64,000 nucleotides of DNA from an uncultured Pelagibacteraceae bacterium (GTDB lineage: Bacteria > Pseudomonadota > Alphaproteobacteria > Pelagibacterales > Pelagibacteraceae), in the NCBI GenBank assembly GCA_902548405.1, contig CACCRN010000002.1, positions 18,874-82,873 of the forward strand. Reading direction: 5' to 3'. A program made the translations under genes and the position numbers. Each line of letters opens with the position of its first letter. The stretch's first letter is position 1. The notes beneath the pieces are model-generated. The model was given only the letters and a program-made list of their open reading frames with translations, had not been told where the DNA came from and did not search any database. Of this stretch, positions 32,065-43,242 are shown one piece after another.

Positions 32065-32575
32065 TATTTGTTGCTTCAGGTTTGTTAATAACTTCAATTA
32101 AAATCAATAAAATTATACCTATAGTTATAAATATATCTGATACATTAAAAATAAACCAATGAAAATTACCTACATGAAAATCAATAAAGTCGGGAACTGC
32201 TTTATAAATTAGCCTATCAAAAAAGTTTCCTAAAGCACCACCTAGTACTAATAATAGCGAATATTTTCTTAGAGGATCACTTTTCCTTATCATAAAAATA
32301 ATAAAAATAATTACTATAAATATTAAAAAAGTTAGAAAATTATACAAATAATCTTCATTAAATGAAAATAGTCCAAATGCTATTCCTTCGTTCCAAATTA
32401 GATGAATGTTCAAAAATTTTGATGAGTATATTTCAGAATTAAAATTAAGTTTATCCTGATGAATTACAAATAGTTTTGATATTCTGTCTAAAAAAAAAAT
32501 AATTAAAATTAAGATCGTTTCTAAATAATAATTTTTAAATATTTTATTTAAAGTCATTAAGAATTTTGAGGACAA
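32051..32575 (-). CDS. lspA: Lipoprotein signal peptidase
   Basis: LVLGGALGNFFDRLIY; VPDFIDFHVGNFHWFIFNVSDIFITIG. Confidence 0.96.
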   Translation of the reverse strand: MSSKFLMTLNKIFKNYYLETILILIIFFLDRISKLFVIHQDKLNFNSEIYSSKFLNIHLIWNEGIAFGLFSFNEDYLYNFLTFLIFIVIIFIIFMIRKSDPLRKYSLLLVLGGALGNFFDRLIYKAVPDFIDFHVGNFHWFIFNVSDIFITIGIILLILIEVINKPEATNNEKI

Positions 32576-35286
32576 TTAGATCTAGCACATCCTTTTTCGT
32601 TTATTTTCCAACACATCGAGCATTTTGTCCCTTTTGCTTTTTCTGTGAGAACATTTGTGTCAATGTTATTTTCATAGATAACTTCGGCTTTAGAAGTAAT
32701 ACAAAGCTCCGAAAAATCTATATCCTTTGTAATATTTTTTAGATTTTGATCTAAATAAATTTTAATTTCAGCTTCTAAACTTGATCCTATTTCTTTGGCT
32801 GCTCTTTTTTCTTCTATACTTACATTGCATAAATTTCTGATTTTAATTAACTCAATCCACTTCTGATTTAATTTTTCATTATGAAAGTTTTTTGGAAAAT
32901 TTATAAAGTTTTCTAAATGAATACTTTTCTGGTTTTTAAATAATAATTGATAAATTTCTTCAGTTGTAAAAGACAATATTGGAGCAAACCATCTAAGCAG
33001 AGAGTTCAAAATTATATTCAACAATAAAATAGTTGATTTTCGCTTAGTGTTATCTAAAGAGTCACAGTATAAAGTGTCTTTTCTTATATCAAAATAAAAA
33101 GCTGATAAATCTACAGTACAAAAATTTAATAATTCTTTATACAAATTATGAAAATCATAATTCTCAAAATATTTTTTGAAATTGTTGTTTAAAGAATACA
33201 ATTTGTTTAGCATGTACTGCTCTAAATCAGGTAATTTATTTAAATCTATTTTTTCAAGATCAATCATTTCAAAATTATCATTAAGATTTCCTAATAAATA
33301 TCTAAATGTATTTCGAATCTTCCTATAAGAGTCTGCATGTTGATCTAAGATTGAATAATCTATTCTTAAATCTTCTGAATAATTAGATGAGGCTACCCAA
33401 ATTCTTAAAATATCTGCTCCATATTTTTTTAAAATATCTTCTGGAGCAATCACATTTCCTAATGATTTAGACATTTTTAAACCTTTTCCATCTACTACAA
33501 AACCGTGGGATAAAATGGAGTCAAAAGGAGCTCTACCTCTAGTTCCACATGATTCTAATAGTGATGAATGAAACCAACCTCTATGCTGGTCTGATCCTTC
33601 TAAATACATTGATGCTGGCCATTTAAGGTCATTTCTTTTCTCTAATACAAATGAATGCGTTGAGCCACTATCAAACCAAACCTCAACAATATCACTTAAT
33701 TTATCATAATCTTGGGCTTTATATTTATCGCCTAAAAATCTTTGCGGATCGTCTGAAAACCAACAGTCAGATCCCTCTTTTTCATAAATTGATGCAATAT
33801 TTTCATTAACTTCATCATCAACTAAAATTTCTTTAGTTTTTTTATTAACAAAAATAGGTAAAGGCACGCCCCATACTCTTTGTCTGGAAACACACCAATC
33901 AGGCCTGGTTTCGATCATAGATTTTAATCTTTCTTTTCCCTTGCTTGGATAAAATGTTGTATCATCAATGGCCTTTAGGGCTTTATCTCTTAATTTGTGA
34001 CTTTCCATAGAAATAAACCACTGAGGTGTTGCTCTATGAACCAACGGTGCTTTTGATCTCCAAGAATGAGGATAAGAATGAACTAGTTCACCATTTGAAA
34101 GTAAATTTTTTTGCTCTTTAAGTTTTTCAATTACTATTGGGTTAGCTTTAAAAATATGAATCCCTTCAAATAATTTTACATTATTTGTATATTTCCCATC
34201 ACCATCAACTGTCTCTATTGCTTTAATTCCATTATTCAAACATAAATTAAAATCATCTGGTCCATGACTTGGCGCACAATGAACTATTCCTGTACCCTGC
34301 TCTGTCGTCACAAATCTTGCTTCTAACATTGGGATTTGAGTTTCATAACCTAAATTTAAAAAGGGATGGTTACAAATAGTATCTTTAAACTCTATTCCCT
34401 TAAAATTTTTAATCTCTTTATAATTTTTAATTCCACATTCTTTTATTACTGACTCAAGTAAAGCTTGTGCAACAACTATTTTTCTGTTTTGAAAATCTCC
34501 CTCATCATCAACTTGCAACAAAACATAATCTAATGCTTCATTATAAGCTAATGCTTTATTAGCAGGAATTGTCCATGGTGTAGTTGTCCAAATTATAATT
34601 TCACTTTTTTCTAATTCTTTAATTTTAGAAGATCTAACTGAAAACGATGTATATATAGTATCTGACTTATGATCTTGGTATTCTACTTCTGCATCAGCAA
34701 GAGCAGTTTTTTCAACAGTTGACCATAAAACTGGTTTGTAACCTCGATATAAACTTCCTTCTTTAAGAAATTTTCCTAGCTCTCTTACTATTTGAGCCTC
34801 TGCATCAAAACTCATTGTAGAATAATAATTTTCCCAATCACCAACTACACCCAATCTTTTAAATTGACCTTTGTGAATTTCGATCCATTTTTCAGCAAAA
34901 GATCTACATTCTTTTCTAAACTCAACTATAGGGACATCATTTTTATTTTTCTTATTTTTTTTATATTCTTCTTCTATTTTCCATTCGATCGGCAAACCAT
35001 GACAATCCCATCCAGGTACATAAATTGAGTCTTTACCATCCATTTGATGAAATTTTACAATTATGTCTTTTAAAATTTTATTTAATGCTGTTCCCATATG
35101 AATATTGCCGTTTGCATATGGGGGACCATCATGTAATACAAATTTTTCTCTACCTTTGCTCGACTTTCTTAATTCATCATAAAGGTTTATTTTTTGCCAA
35201 TAATTTAAAATTTCTGGTTCTCTAGTTGGCAAGTTCGCCTTCATTGAGAAAGCTGTTTTAGGTAGATTTATATCAGATTTGCTCAT
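32557..35286 (-). CDS. ileS: Isoleucyl-tRNA synthetase
   Basis: DGPPYANGNIHMGTALNKILKD; DQHRGWFHSSLL; GLKMSKSLGN; C-terminal Zn site CSMCWKINEKGCARSNCPQ. Confidence 0.99.
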   Translation of the reverse strand: MSKSDINLPKTAFSMKANLPTREPEILNYWQKINLYDELRKSSKGREKFVLHDGPPYANGNIHMGTALNKILKDIIVKFHQMDGKDSIYVPGWDCHGLPIEWKIEEEYKKNKKNKNDVPIVEFRKECRSFAEKWIEIHKGQFKRLGVVGDWENYYSTMSFDAEAQIVRELGKFLKEGSLYRGYKPVLWSTVEKTALADAEVEYQDHKSDTIYTSFSVRSSKIKELEKSEIIIWTTTPWTIPANKALAYNEALDYVLLQVDDEGDFQNRKIVVAQALLESVIKECGIKNYKEIKNFKGIEFKDTICNHPFLNLGYETQIPMLEARFVTTEQGTGIVHCAPSHGPDDFNLCLNNGIKAIETVDGDGKYTNNVKLFEGIHIFKANPIVIEKLKEQKNLLSNGELVHSYPHSWRSKAPLVHRATPQWFISMESHKLRDKALKAIDDTTFYPSKGKERLKSMIETRPDWCVSRQRVWGVPLPIFVNKKTKEILVDDEVNENIASIYEKEGSDCWFSDDPQRFLGDKYKAQDYDKLSDIVEVWFDSGSTHSFVLEKRNDLKWPASMYLEGSDQHRGWFHSSLLESCGTRGRAPFDSILSHGFVVDGKGLKMSKSLGNVIAPEDILKKYGADILRIWVASSNYSEDLRIDYSILDQHADSYRKIRNTFRYLLGNLNDNFEMIDLEKIDLNKLPDLEQYMLNKLYSLNNNFKKYFENYDFHNLYKELLNFCTVDLSAFYFDIRKDTLYCDSLDNTKRKSTILLLNIILNSLLRWFAPILSFTTEEIYQLLFKNQKSIHLENFINFPKNFHNEKLNQKWIELIKIRNLCNVSIEEKRAAKEIGSSLEAEIKIYLDQNLKNITKDIDFSELCITSKAEVIYENNIDTNVLTEKAKGTKCSMCWKINEKGCARSNCPQNS

Positions 35287-36206
35287 TTAGTTTTTTTTGC
35301 AATATTTAAATCAGATTTAATTTGTTTTCTGAGTTGATCAACATTCTTAAATTTTTTTTCTTTTCTAATAAACTTTAAAAACTGCACTGATAAAAGCTTA
35401 TTATAAAGATTTCCAGAAAAATTAAACAAATGAACCTCAAGTAAGATTTTTTTTTGATTAAATGTGGGTCTATAGCCAAGATTTGCTATACCGCTCAATT
35501 TTTTTTGATTTTTTTTCCTTAGCACTCTTACTGCATAAACACCTGGCTGTGCTAAGACATAATCCTTAATATCTATATTGCATGTTGGAAAACCAATTTT
35601 TTTTCCAACTTGTCTTCCCTTTTGAACTATTCCATCAATTGTCCACTCTCTTCCTAAAAATTTATTGGCTCTATTTAAATTACCTTTTTCCAGCAAGTTT
35701 CTTATTATCGTTGAAGATACTATTTTTTTACTTTTTAAAAGAGGTTTTGGTTTAATAACTTTATAATTATAATTTTTTTCATTTTGTATAAGCAATTTAA
35801 CATCACCTTCTCTTTTATTTCCAAATCTAAAATTATTACTTACAAATATAAACTTACACTTGAGTTTTTTATATAAAATTTCTTTTATGAATTTAATTGA
35901 TTTTATTTTAGAAAAATTTTTATCAAATTTTTTTGTAATTATAAAATCTACTTTTAATTCTTTAAGTAATTCTAATTTTTGATTTACAGACGAAATTTTA
36001 AAATTCTTCAAAGAATTGTTAAAATACATCTTGGGCATTGGATTAAAATTAATCACACCAATTTTTGAATTATATTTTTTTTTATATGATAGAGCTAATT
36101 TAAATAATTTTTGATGTCCTAAATGAAGACCATCAAAATTTCCAATTAATATAATTGAATTTTTATGGTGATTATTAATATTGAAATTTTTATATAATTT
36201 TACCAT
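35283..36206 (-). CDS. ribF: Bifunctional riboflavin kinase/FAD synthetase
   Basis: IGNFDGLHLGHQKLF; SSTIIRNLLEKGNLNRANKFLGR; GFPTCNI; PGVYAVRV. Confidence 0.94.
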   Translation of the reverse strand: MVKLYKNFNINNHHKNSIILIGNFDGLHLGHQKLFKLALSYKKKYNSKIGVINFNPMPKMYFNNSLKNFKISSVNQKLELLKELKVDFIITKKFDKNFSKIKSIKFIKEILYKKLKCKFIFVSNNFRFGNKREGDVKLLIQNEKNYNYKVIKPKPLLKSKKIVSSTIIRNLLEKGNLNRANKFLGREWTIDGIVQKGRQVGKKIGFPTCNIDIKDYVLAQPGVYAVRVLRKKNQKKLSGIANLGYRPTFNQKKILLEVHLFNFSGNLYNKLLSVQFLKFIRKEKKFKNVDQLRKQIKSDLNIAKKTK

Positions 36207-37018
36207 TTTAATTCTGTTTGAGTAAAATTAACGATAGCTTCATACTCTTTTGAAACTTCAGTAACTCCTTTGTTCTGTATTTCTTCTTTATGAATTCCAT
36301 TACAAACCAACAAGGAATGGTAATTTAATAAGTTAGCACCCTTTATATCTGTATTTAAATTATCACCAATTGCTAAAACTTTCTTACCAACATTGTCTAT
36401 AGACTGATTGTAAACTTCCGCATGAGGTTTACCAAAATAAATTACTTCTCCACCCATTTTTTCAAAAACCATAGCAACTGAACCTGCACATAATTCTCTA
36501 ATATTTCCTCTATCAACAATTAAATCAGGGTTGGTACAAATCATTTTTTTTGTTGTGTGTTTTTCAAGTAAGTTTTTGTAATAACTTAAATCATCTTCAT
36601 GGTCGTCGAACAAACCTGTGCAAAGTAAATATTCACTTTCATTTAGTTCGGTAGATTTATTATTTTTAAATTCATTGAATAAATCAAAATCTCTTGGAGG
36701 ACCTATGTGAAAAAAATTCTCAGATTTAAAAGAGGTTTTTAAAAAATTTAAAGCTGCCTCGCCCGAAGTATAAACATGCTTTGTCAAATCTTCACTCATG
36801 CCCATTTTTTCTAAAAAATTATTTACTGTATTATTTGGTCTTGGAGCATTGGTTAAAAGAACAAAACTTTTATTTTTTTTCTTTAGTTCATTTAGAGTTG
36901 ATATTGCTGAGTTATGTAATTTGATACCATTGTGAATGACCCCCCATAAATCTATGTAAAAAAGGTCATAATTATCAGCAATTGACTGAAGGCCATCTAA
37001 GTCTAAATTTTTAGTCAT
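36200..37018 (-). CDS. HAD-IIA family hydrolase
   Basis: FYIDLWGVIHNG; LTNAPRPNNTV; CTNPDLIVDRG; YFGKPHAEVYNQS; IGDNLNTDIKGA. Confidence 0.92.
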   Translation of the reverse strand: MTKNLDLDGLQSIADNYDLFYIDLWGVIHNGIKLHNSAISTLNELKKKNKSFVLLTNAPRPNNTVNNFLEKMGMSEDLTKHVYTSGEAALNFLKTSFKSENFFHIGPPRDFDLFNEFKNNKSTELNESEYLLCTGLFDDHEDDLSYYKNLLEKHTTKKMICTNPDLIVDRGNIRELCAGSVAMVFEKMGGEVIYFGKPHAEVYNQSIDNVGKKVLAIGDNLNTDIKGANLLNYHSLLVCNGIHKEEIQNKGVTEVSKEYEAIVNFTQTELKW

Positions 37019-37084
37019 TATTTTACCTATAAACCATAATATTTAGATTTTCCTAGCATAATTACTCTGAAAAGATTCTCTTAT

Positions 37085-37113
37085 CTTGAAATAGTCTATG
37101 AAATATCTATATG
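37085..37113 (+). promoter_or_regulatory. Sigma32-like heat-shock promoter candidate upstream of groES
   Basis: cttgaaa (37085-37091), 15 nt spacer, ctatat (37107-37112); compare consensus CTTGAAA/CCCCATNT; the -10 half is weak. Confidence 0.4.
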
Positions 37114-37148
37114 AGGCTCATATTTATATAGAATTATAAAGGAGATTT

Positions 37149-37439
37149 ATGAAGTTTAAACCGTTACATGATAGAGTATTAATCGAAGTTTTAGACAGTA
37201 GTGAAAAAACCGCTGGTGGAATAATTATACCAGATACAGCTCAAGAAAAACCTCAAGAGGGAAAAGTTGTTGCTGTTGGTGGTGGAGCTAAAACAGAAGA
37301 TGGAAAAATAATTCCAATGGATGTTAAAGTTGGTGACAAAGTTTTGTTTGGCAAATGGTCAGGGACCGAAGTCAAAATAGATGGCAAAGAATATAGCATA
37401 ATGAAAGAGTCTGACATTATGGGTATTTCAAGTAAGTAA
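37149..37439 (+). CDS. groES: Co-chaperonin GroES
   Basis: [43 protein letters not shown]. Confidence 0.99.
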   Translation: MKFKPLHDRVLIEVLDSSEKTAGGIIIPDTAQEKPQEGKVVAVGGGAKTEDGKIIPMDVKVGDKVLFGKWSGTEVKIDGKEYSIMKESDIMGISSK

Positions 37440-37444
37440 TTTAA

Positions 37445-39127
<1,683 letters not shown>

Positions 39128-39178
39128 TACGTTTCCATTTAGAGAACACTCTAAATACATACACTAAACAAAATTAGA

Positions 39179-39210
39179 ACCCTCGAAACGAAAGTTTCGG
39201 GGGTTTTTTT
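39179..39210 (+). terminator. Rho-independent terminator after groEL
   Basis: ccctcgaaac-gaaa-gtttcggggg hairpin followed by ttttttt. Confidence 0.88.
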
Positions 39211-39246
39211 ATTGCTGTATAATTTGAAATTATATAAGAAGTAATT

Positions 39247-39633
39247 ATGCCTTTAGTAAGAATAGACCTAAACAAATCATATAATGCTGAAAACTCAAAA
39301 AAAATTGGTGAAATTATATATCGTGCTATGGAGCAAGAGATAAGTGTTCCAAAAGATGATAAGTTTCAAATTATAACAAAGCATGACGATACAGAGTTAA
39401 ATATTCCTGAAAGTTATCTTGGAATTAAATACACAAATAAAATTGTTATAATTCAAATAACTCTAAATAGTGGTAGATCAACAGAATTAAAACAAAAATT
39501 ATATAAAAGAATTGCTGAAGATCTAAACAAAGAACTAGATATTAGAAAAGAGGATGTTTTTATAAGTTTGGTTGAGGTTGCAAAAGAAAACTGGTCATTT
39601 GGAAACGGAGAAGCACAATACGCTCCTAAATAA
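39247..39633 (+). CDS. Tautomerase family protein
   Basis: MPLVRIDLNKSYNAENSKKIGEIIYRAM with N-terminal Pro after Met; VFISLVEVAKENWSFGNGEAQY. Confidence 0.85.
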   Translation: MPLVRIDLNKSYNAENSKKIGEIIYRAMEQEISVPKDDKFQIITKHDDTELNIPESYLGIKYTNKIVIIQITLNSGRSTELKQKLYKRIAEDLNKELDIRKEDVFISLVEVAKENWSFGNGEAQYAPK

Positions 39634-39707
39634 TATATTTAAAAATAAAAAATTTCTTCAATTTGCCAATTTACCTTTTTACTTGCTTTTAAATTATTGA
39701 GTTTTCT

Positions 39708-39731
39708 CAATGAAGTTTTCAATGAAGTTTT
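39708..39731. repeat. Perfect tandem 12-bp duplication (caatgaagtttt)x2
   Basis: Read directly from the sequence. Confidence 0.9.
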
Positions 39732-39754
39732 TTAAAAAGTAAGATATTATGCGA

Positions 39755-39826
39755 GGTATGAGAGAATGTAATCCCACTACTCTAAAACTAAAATTTAAAA
39801 GGCCATCACATGATGGCCTTTTTTTT
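39755..39826 (+). ncRNA. Candidate small RNA or leader/attenuator ending in an intrinsic terminator
   Basis: tattat -10-like element at 39745-39750, no supported ORF in 39755-39826, strong terminator at the 3' end. Confidence 0.35.
39797..39826 (+). terminator. Rho-independent terminator
   Basis: aaaaggccatca-ca-tgatggcctttttttt, near-perfect stem with U tract. Confidence 0.88.
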
Positions 39827-39841
39827 ATGCAAATTTAAATT

Positions 39842-39958
39842 ATGTCAAAAAGATACAGCGGAAAGTCATTTAAGGATTCGAGTATAAAAAAGAAACCTAA
39901 ATTAAGTTTTAAAGAAAAAAGGAAACTTAAAAAAGATAAACAAAAAAAGCCTAATTAA
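39842..39958 (+). CDS. Candidate 38-aa highly basic small protein
   Basis: MSKRYSGKSFKDSSIKKKPKLSFKEKRKLKKDKQKKPN*; too short for the supplied track; no clear SD. Confidence 0.4.
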   Translation: MSKRYSGKSFKDSSIKKKPKLSFKEKRKLKKDKQKKPN

Positions 39959-40043
39959 TCACAAGTTATTTAAATTAATCAAGCCAGTCATGAGTTTTTT
40001 TAAGTTTTAATATCAAATTAAATATGTATAAGAGCCACAATTT

Positions 40044-41870
40044 ATGAGCAACAATATAAGAAACATCACAATCATAGCCCATGTCGACCATGGCAAAACT
40101 ACTTTAATTGACAACTTAATGAAACAAAGTGGATCATTTAGAGAAAATGAAGTTGTTGATGAAAGATTAATGGACTCTGGGGAACTAGAAAAAGAAAGAG
40201 GAATTACAATTCTTGCAAAACCTGCCTCGATAAACTGGAATGATTCAAGAATAAATATTATTGATACACCTGGCCACAGAGATTTTGCAGCAGAAGTTGA
40301 AAGAGTTTTGAGTATGGCTGATGGAGCTCTTTTATTAATTGACTCTGCAGAAGGAGTAATGCCTCAAACAAAATTTGTTTTATCGAAAGCATTAAAACAA
40401 GGTTTAAAACCAATTGTAGTTATTAATAAATTAGATAAAGCAGATCAAAGAGCTAATGAGGTCTTGGATGAAACTTTTGATCTGTTTGTAAGTTTAGATG
40501 CTAATGAAGAACAATTAGATTTTCCTGTTTTATATGCAAGTGGAAGATCTGGATGGGCAGATCATGAGGTAGATGGACCAAGAAAAAATTTAAATCCTTT
40601 ATTAAACTTAATAGTGGACCACGTTAAACCAGCTGAATTAGATAAGACTAAACCTTTTGCAATGTTATCTACATTGCTTTATTCAGACAGTTTTTTAGGT
40701 AGAAGTCTTGTAGGTAGAATTACACAAGGTACAGCAAGAGCAAATCAACCAATCAAAGCTATTAATTTAAATGGTGAAAAAGTTGATGAAGGAAAATTAA
40801 CAAAGATTTTTAGATATGAAGGAACTAAAAAAGTTCCAATTGATGTTGGAGAGGCAGGAGATATTGTTGTTGTAGCTGGATTAGAAAAGGCAAATGTTGC
40901 TGATACAATCTGTAATTTGGAAGTTAATGATCCTATACCAGCAACTCCAATTGATCCTCCTACAATGTCGATTACAATAACTGTTAATACTTCTCCATTA
41001 GCAGGAACAGAAGGTAAAAAACTTACAAGTACACAAATTAGGGAAAGATTAGTTCAAGAAGCACAAAACAATGTTGGAATTACTTTTTCAGAAAATGATG
41101 GAAAAGATTCATTCGTTGTAAGTGGACGAGGTGAATTAATGTTGGAAATACTTCTTACTCAAATGAGAAGAGAAGGTTTTGAAATGACAGTGAGTCCACC
41201 AAAAGTTTTGTTTAAGACTGATGAGCAAGGAAACAAACTTGAGCCAATTGAAGAAATTACTATGGATTTAGATGAAGAACACTCTTCAAAAGTAATCGAC
41301 TCAATGAATAGAAGAAAAGGTAAATTAATTGAACTAAAAGATACCGGTACAAATAAGAAAAGATTGATATTTCATGCACCTACGAGAGGTTTGATGGGAT
41401 ACACAAGTAGATTTCTAACGCTTACAAAAGGGGAAGGTGTAATTAATAGAATATTCCACGACTACGGACCTTTCGAAGGTGAAATGGAAGGCAGAAGAAA
41501 TGGTGCATTGATTGCTATGGAACAAGGTAAAGCAGTAGCTTTTGCAATATTTAACCTTCAAGCAAGAGGAGAAATGTTTGTTACTCACAATGATCCTGTT
41601 TATCCAGGTATGATTGTTGGATTATCACCAAAACCGGGTGACATGATTATAAATGTCATGAAAGGAAAAAAATTAACAAATATGAGAACACAAGGAACAG
41701 ACGAAAACGTCGTTCTTACTCCTGTTAGAAAAATGTCAATAGCTGAACAACTAAGTATGCTTAACAGTGATGAAGCATTAGAGATCACACCTGAGTCTTG
41801 TAGATTGAGAAAAGCAATTCTTGATCCTCATGAAAGAAAAAGAAGTGAGAAAACTAGCGCAGCTGCTTAG
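40044..41870 (+). CDS. typA: Translational GTPase TypA/BipA
   Basis: IIAHVDHGKTTLIDNLM; ERGITILAK; DTPGHRDFAAEVERVL; NKLDKADQR. Confidence 0.98.
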   Translation: MSNNIRNITIIAHVDHGKTTLIDNLMKQSGSFRENEVVDERLMDSGELEKERGITILAKPASINWNDSRINIIDTPGHRDFAAEVERVLSMADGALLLIDSAEGVMPQTKFVLSKALKQGLKPIVVINKLDKADQRANEVLDETFDLFVSLDANEEQLDFPVLYASGRSGWADHEVDGPRKNLNPLLNLIVDHVKPAELDKTKPFAMLSTLLYSDSFLGRSLVGRITQGTARANQPIKAINLNGEKVDEGKLTKIFRYEGTKKVPIDVGEAGDIVVVAGLEKANVADTICNLEVNDPIPATPIDPPTMSITITVNTSPLAGTEGKKLTSTQIRERLVQEAQNNVGITFSENDGKDSFVVSGRGELMLEILLTQMRREGFEMTVSPPKVLFKTDEQGNKLEPIEEITMDLDEEHSSKVIDSMNRRKGKLIELKDTGTNKKRLIFHAPTRGLMGYTSRFLTLTKGEGVINRIFHDYGPFEGEMEGRRNGALIAMEQGKAVAFAIFNLQARGEMFVTHNDPVYPGMIVGLSPKPGDMIINVMKGKKLTNMRTQGTDENVVLTPVRKMSIAEQLSMLNSDEALEITPESCRLRKAILDPHERKRSEKTSAAA

Positions 41871-42514
41871 TTAAATATTTTTCCAACTAAAAATAATCCT
41901 AAAGCTACACAAGGGCCAATTCCAAAAGCAAATATAAGTGTGCCTATTCCAACGGTCCCACCTAAATACCAACCAACAATTACAACTGTAATTTCTAAAA
42001 AAGCTCTTACCAATGCTATAGGTAAGTTTGTTGTTTTTGTTAATCCTGTCATTAAACCGTCTCTTGGACCTGGACCAAGATTAGCAACTAAATAAATACC
42101 ACTACCAAGACCTACTAAAATTACTGAAAGAACTGCTAACAAGTACTTTATGAAAAGAGATGAAGGTGGTTGAAAATAATTTAGAGTGAAATCAATCATA
42201 GCAGCAATTACAATGATATTAAATATTGTTCCAAGACCTGGTTTTTGTTTTAAAAAAATCCATAAAAAAAGAACTCCTACACTTACAAAAAAAGTTGCTG
42301 CACCAATAGATAGACTAGAGTTAAGTGAAATTCCTTCGGCTAATACTGACCAGGGTGAATTTCCAGTTGTTGATAAAATTAATAAACCTTCTCCTAAACC
42401 AAAAATTGTTAATCCAAAAATTAAGAAAAATGATGTTGAAAACTTTGGCCTGAAATTCAAACTTTCATTTGAGCTCCAATTTACTTTCGGAATATTTTTT
42501 ATAGATAGGAACAT
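41867..42514 (-). CDS. YczE/YitT-like integral membrane protein
   Basis: GEGLLILSTTGNSPWSVLAEGIS; NLGPGPRDGLMTGLTK; about 5-6 TM segments. Confidence 0.78.
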   Translation of the reverse strand: MFLSIKNIPKVNWSSNESLNFRPKFSTSFFLIFGLTIFGLGEGLLILSTTGNSPWSVLAEGISLNSSLSIGAATFFVSVGVLFLWIFLKQKPGLGTIFNIIVIAAMIDFTLNYFQPPSSLFIKYLLAVLSVILVGLGSGIYLVANLGPGPRDGLMTGLTKTTNLPIALVRAFLEITVVIVGWYLGGTVGIGTLIFAFGIGPCVALGLFLVGKIFN

Positions 42515-42559
42515 TAAATACTGATACTCTTAAAATTCTTTTTTATTTAAATTAATATC

Positions 42560-43240
42560 ATGAAAAAATTTTATATTATTTTTATATTATTTTTATTCAC
42601 TTTTAGCTCAAACGCACATGTTGGTCATTATAATAAGTTCAAAAAAATTGAACTTGAAATCTTAAGAAATAATGAAGTTATAGGATACAACAATTACTCT
42701 TTTTCCAGAAGAGACAATCAAACAACTGTAAATAATGAATATAAATTTACAGTAAAACTACTTGGGGCAACTATTTTTGAAGTAGAAGGTTTTGGGGAAG
42801 AAAAATATTTAGGAGATAATTTAATTTCTTTTAAATCTAAAACACGTCAGAATAAAAAAGAAAAATTTGTAAATTTAATATTAAATAATCAAACTAAAAA
42901 ATTTGATATTCAAGGATCTTCTTTTTCTGGTGAAGCTTCTTTGAAAAATACAATTGGAAATTGGTGGAGCCATAAATTGTTACAGGCAGAGAGCCAAATT
43001 AGCCCTATTTCTGGAAGTATAAAAGAACAACTAGTTACATTTATCGGTAAAGAAAAGATCACAATCAATGGGAAGGAATTTGATACTGATCATTTTAAAC
43101 TCACTTCTAAAGATATGACACTTCCAGAAGATAAAAGATTAAATTTTGATATATGGCTTGATAAAAAAACTTCAGTGATAGTTAAAGTTACCTATGAAAG
43201 AATGGGAAGTTGGGAGTATAGAATTAAAAATATTGAGTAA
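42560..43240 (+). CDS. Secreted DUF6134-like protein
   Basis: Signal peptide; FKKIELEILRNNEVIGYNNYSF...GNWWSHKLL pattern. Confidence 0.6.
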   Translation: MKKFYIIFILFLFTFSSNAHVGHYNKFKKIELEILRNNEVIGYNNYSFSRRDNQTTVNNEYKFTVKLLGATIFEVEGFGEEKYLGDNLISFKSKTRQNKKEKFVNLILNNQTKKFDIQGSSFSGEASLKNTIGNWWSHKLLQAESQISPISGSIKEQLVTFIGKEKITINGKEFDTDHFKLTSKDMTLPEDKRLNFDIWLDKKTSVIVKVTYERMGSWEYRIKNIE

Positions 43241-43242
43241 TT

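Noticed and set aside
42186-42524. 112-aa plus-strand ORF opposite the YczE-like gene
   Set aside because: Shadow ORF of a coherent polytopic membrane protein on the minus strand
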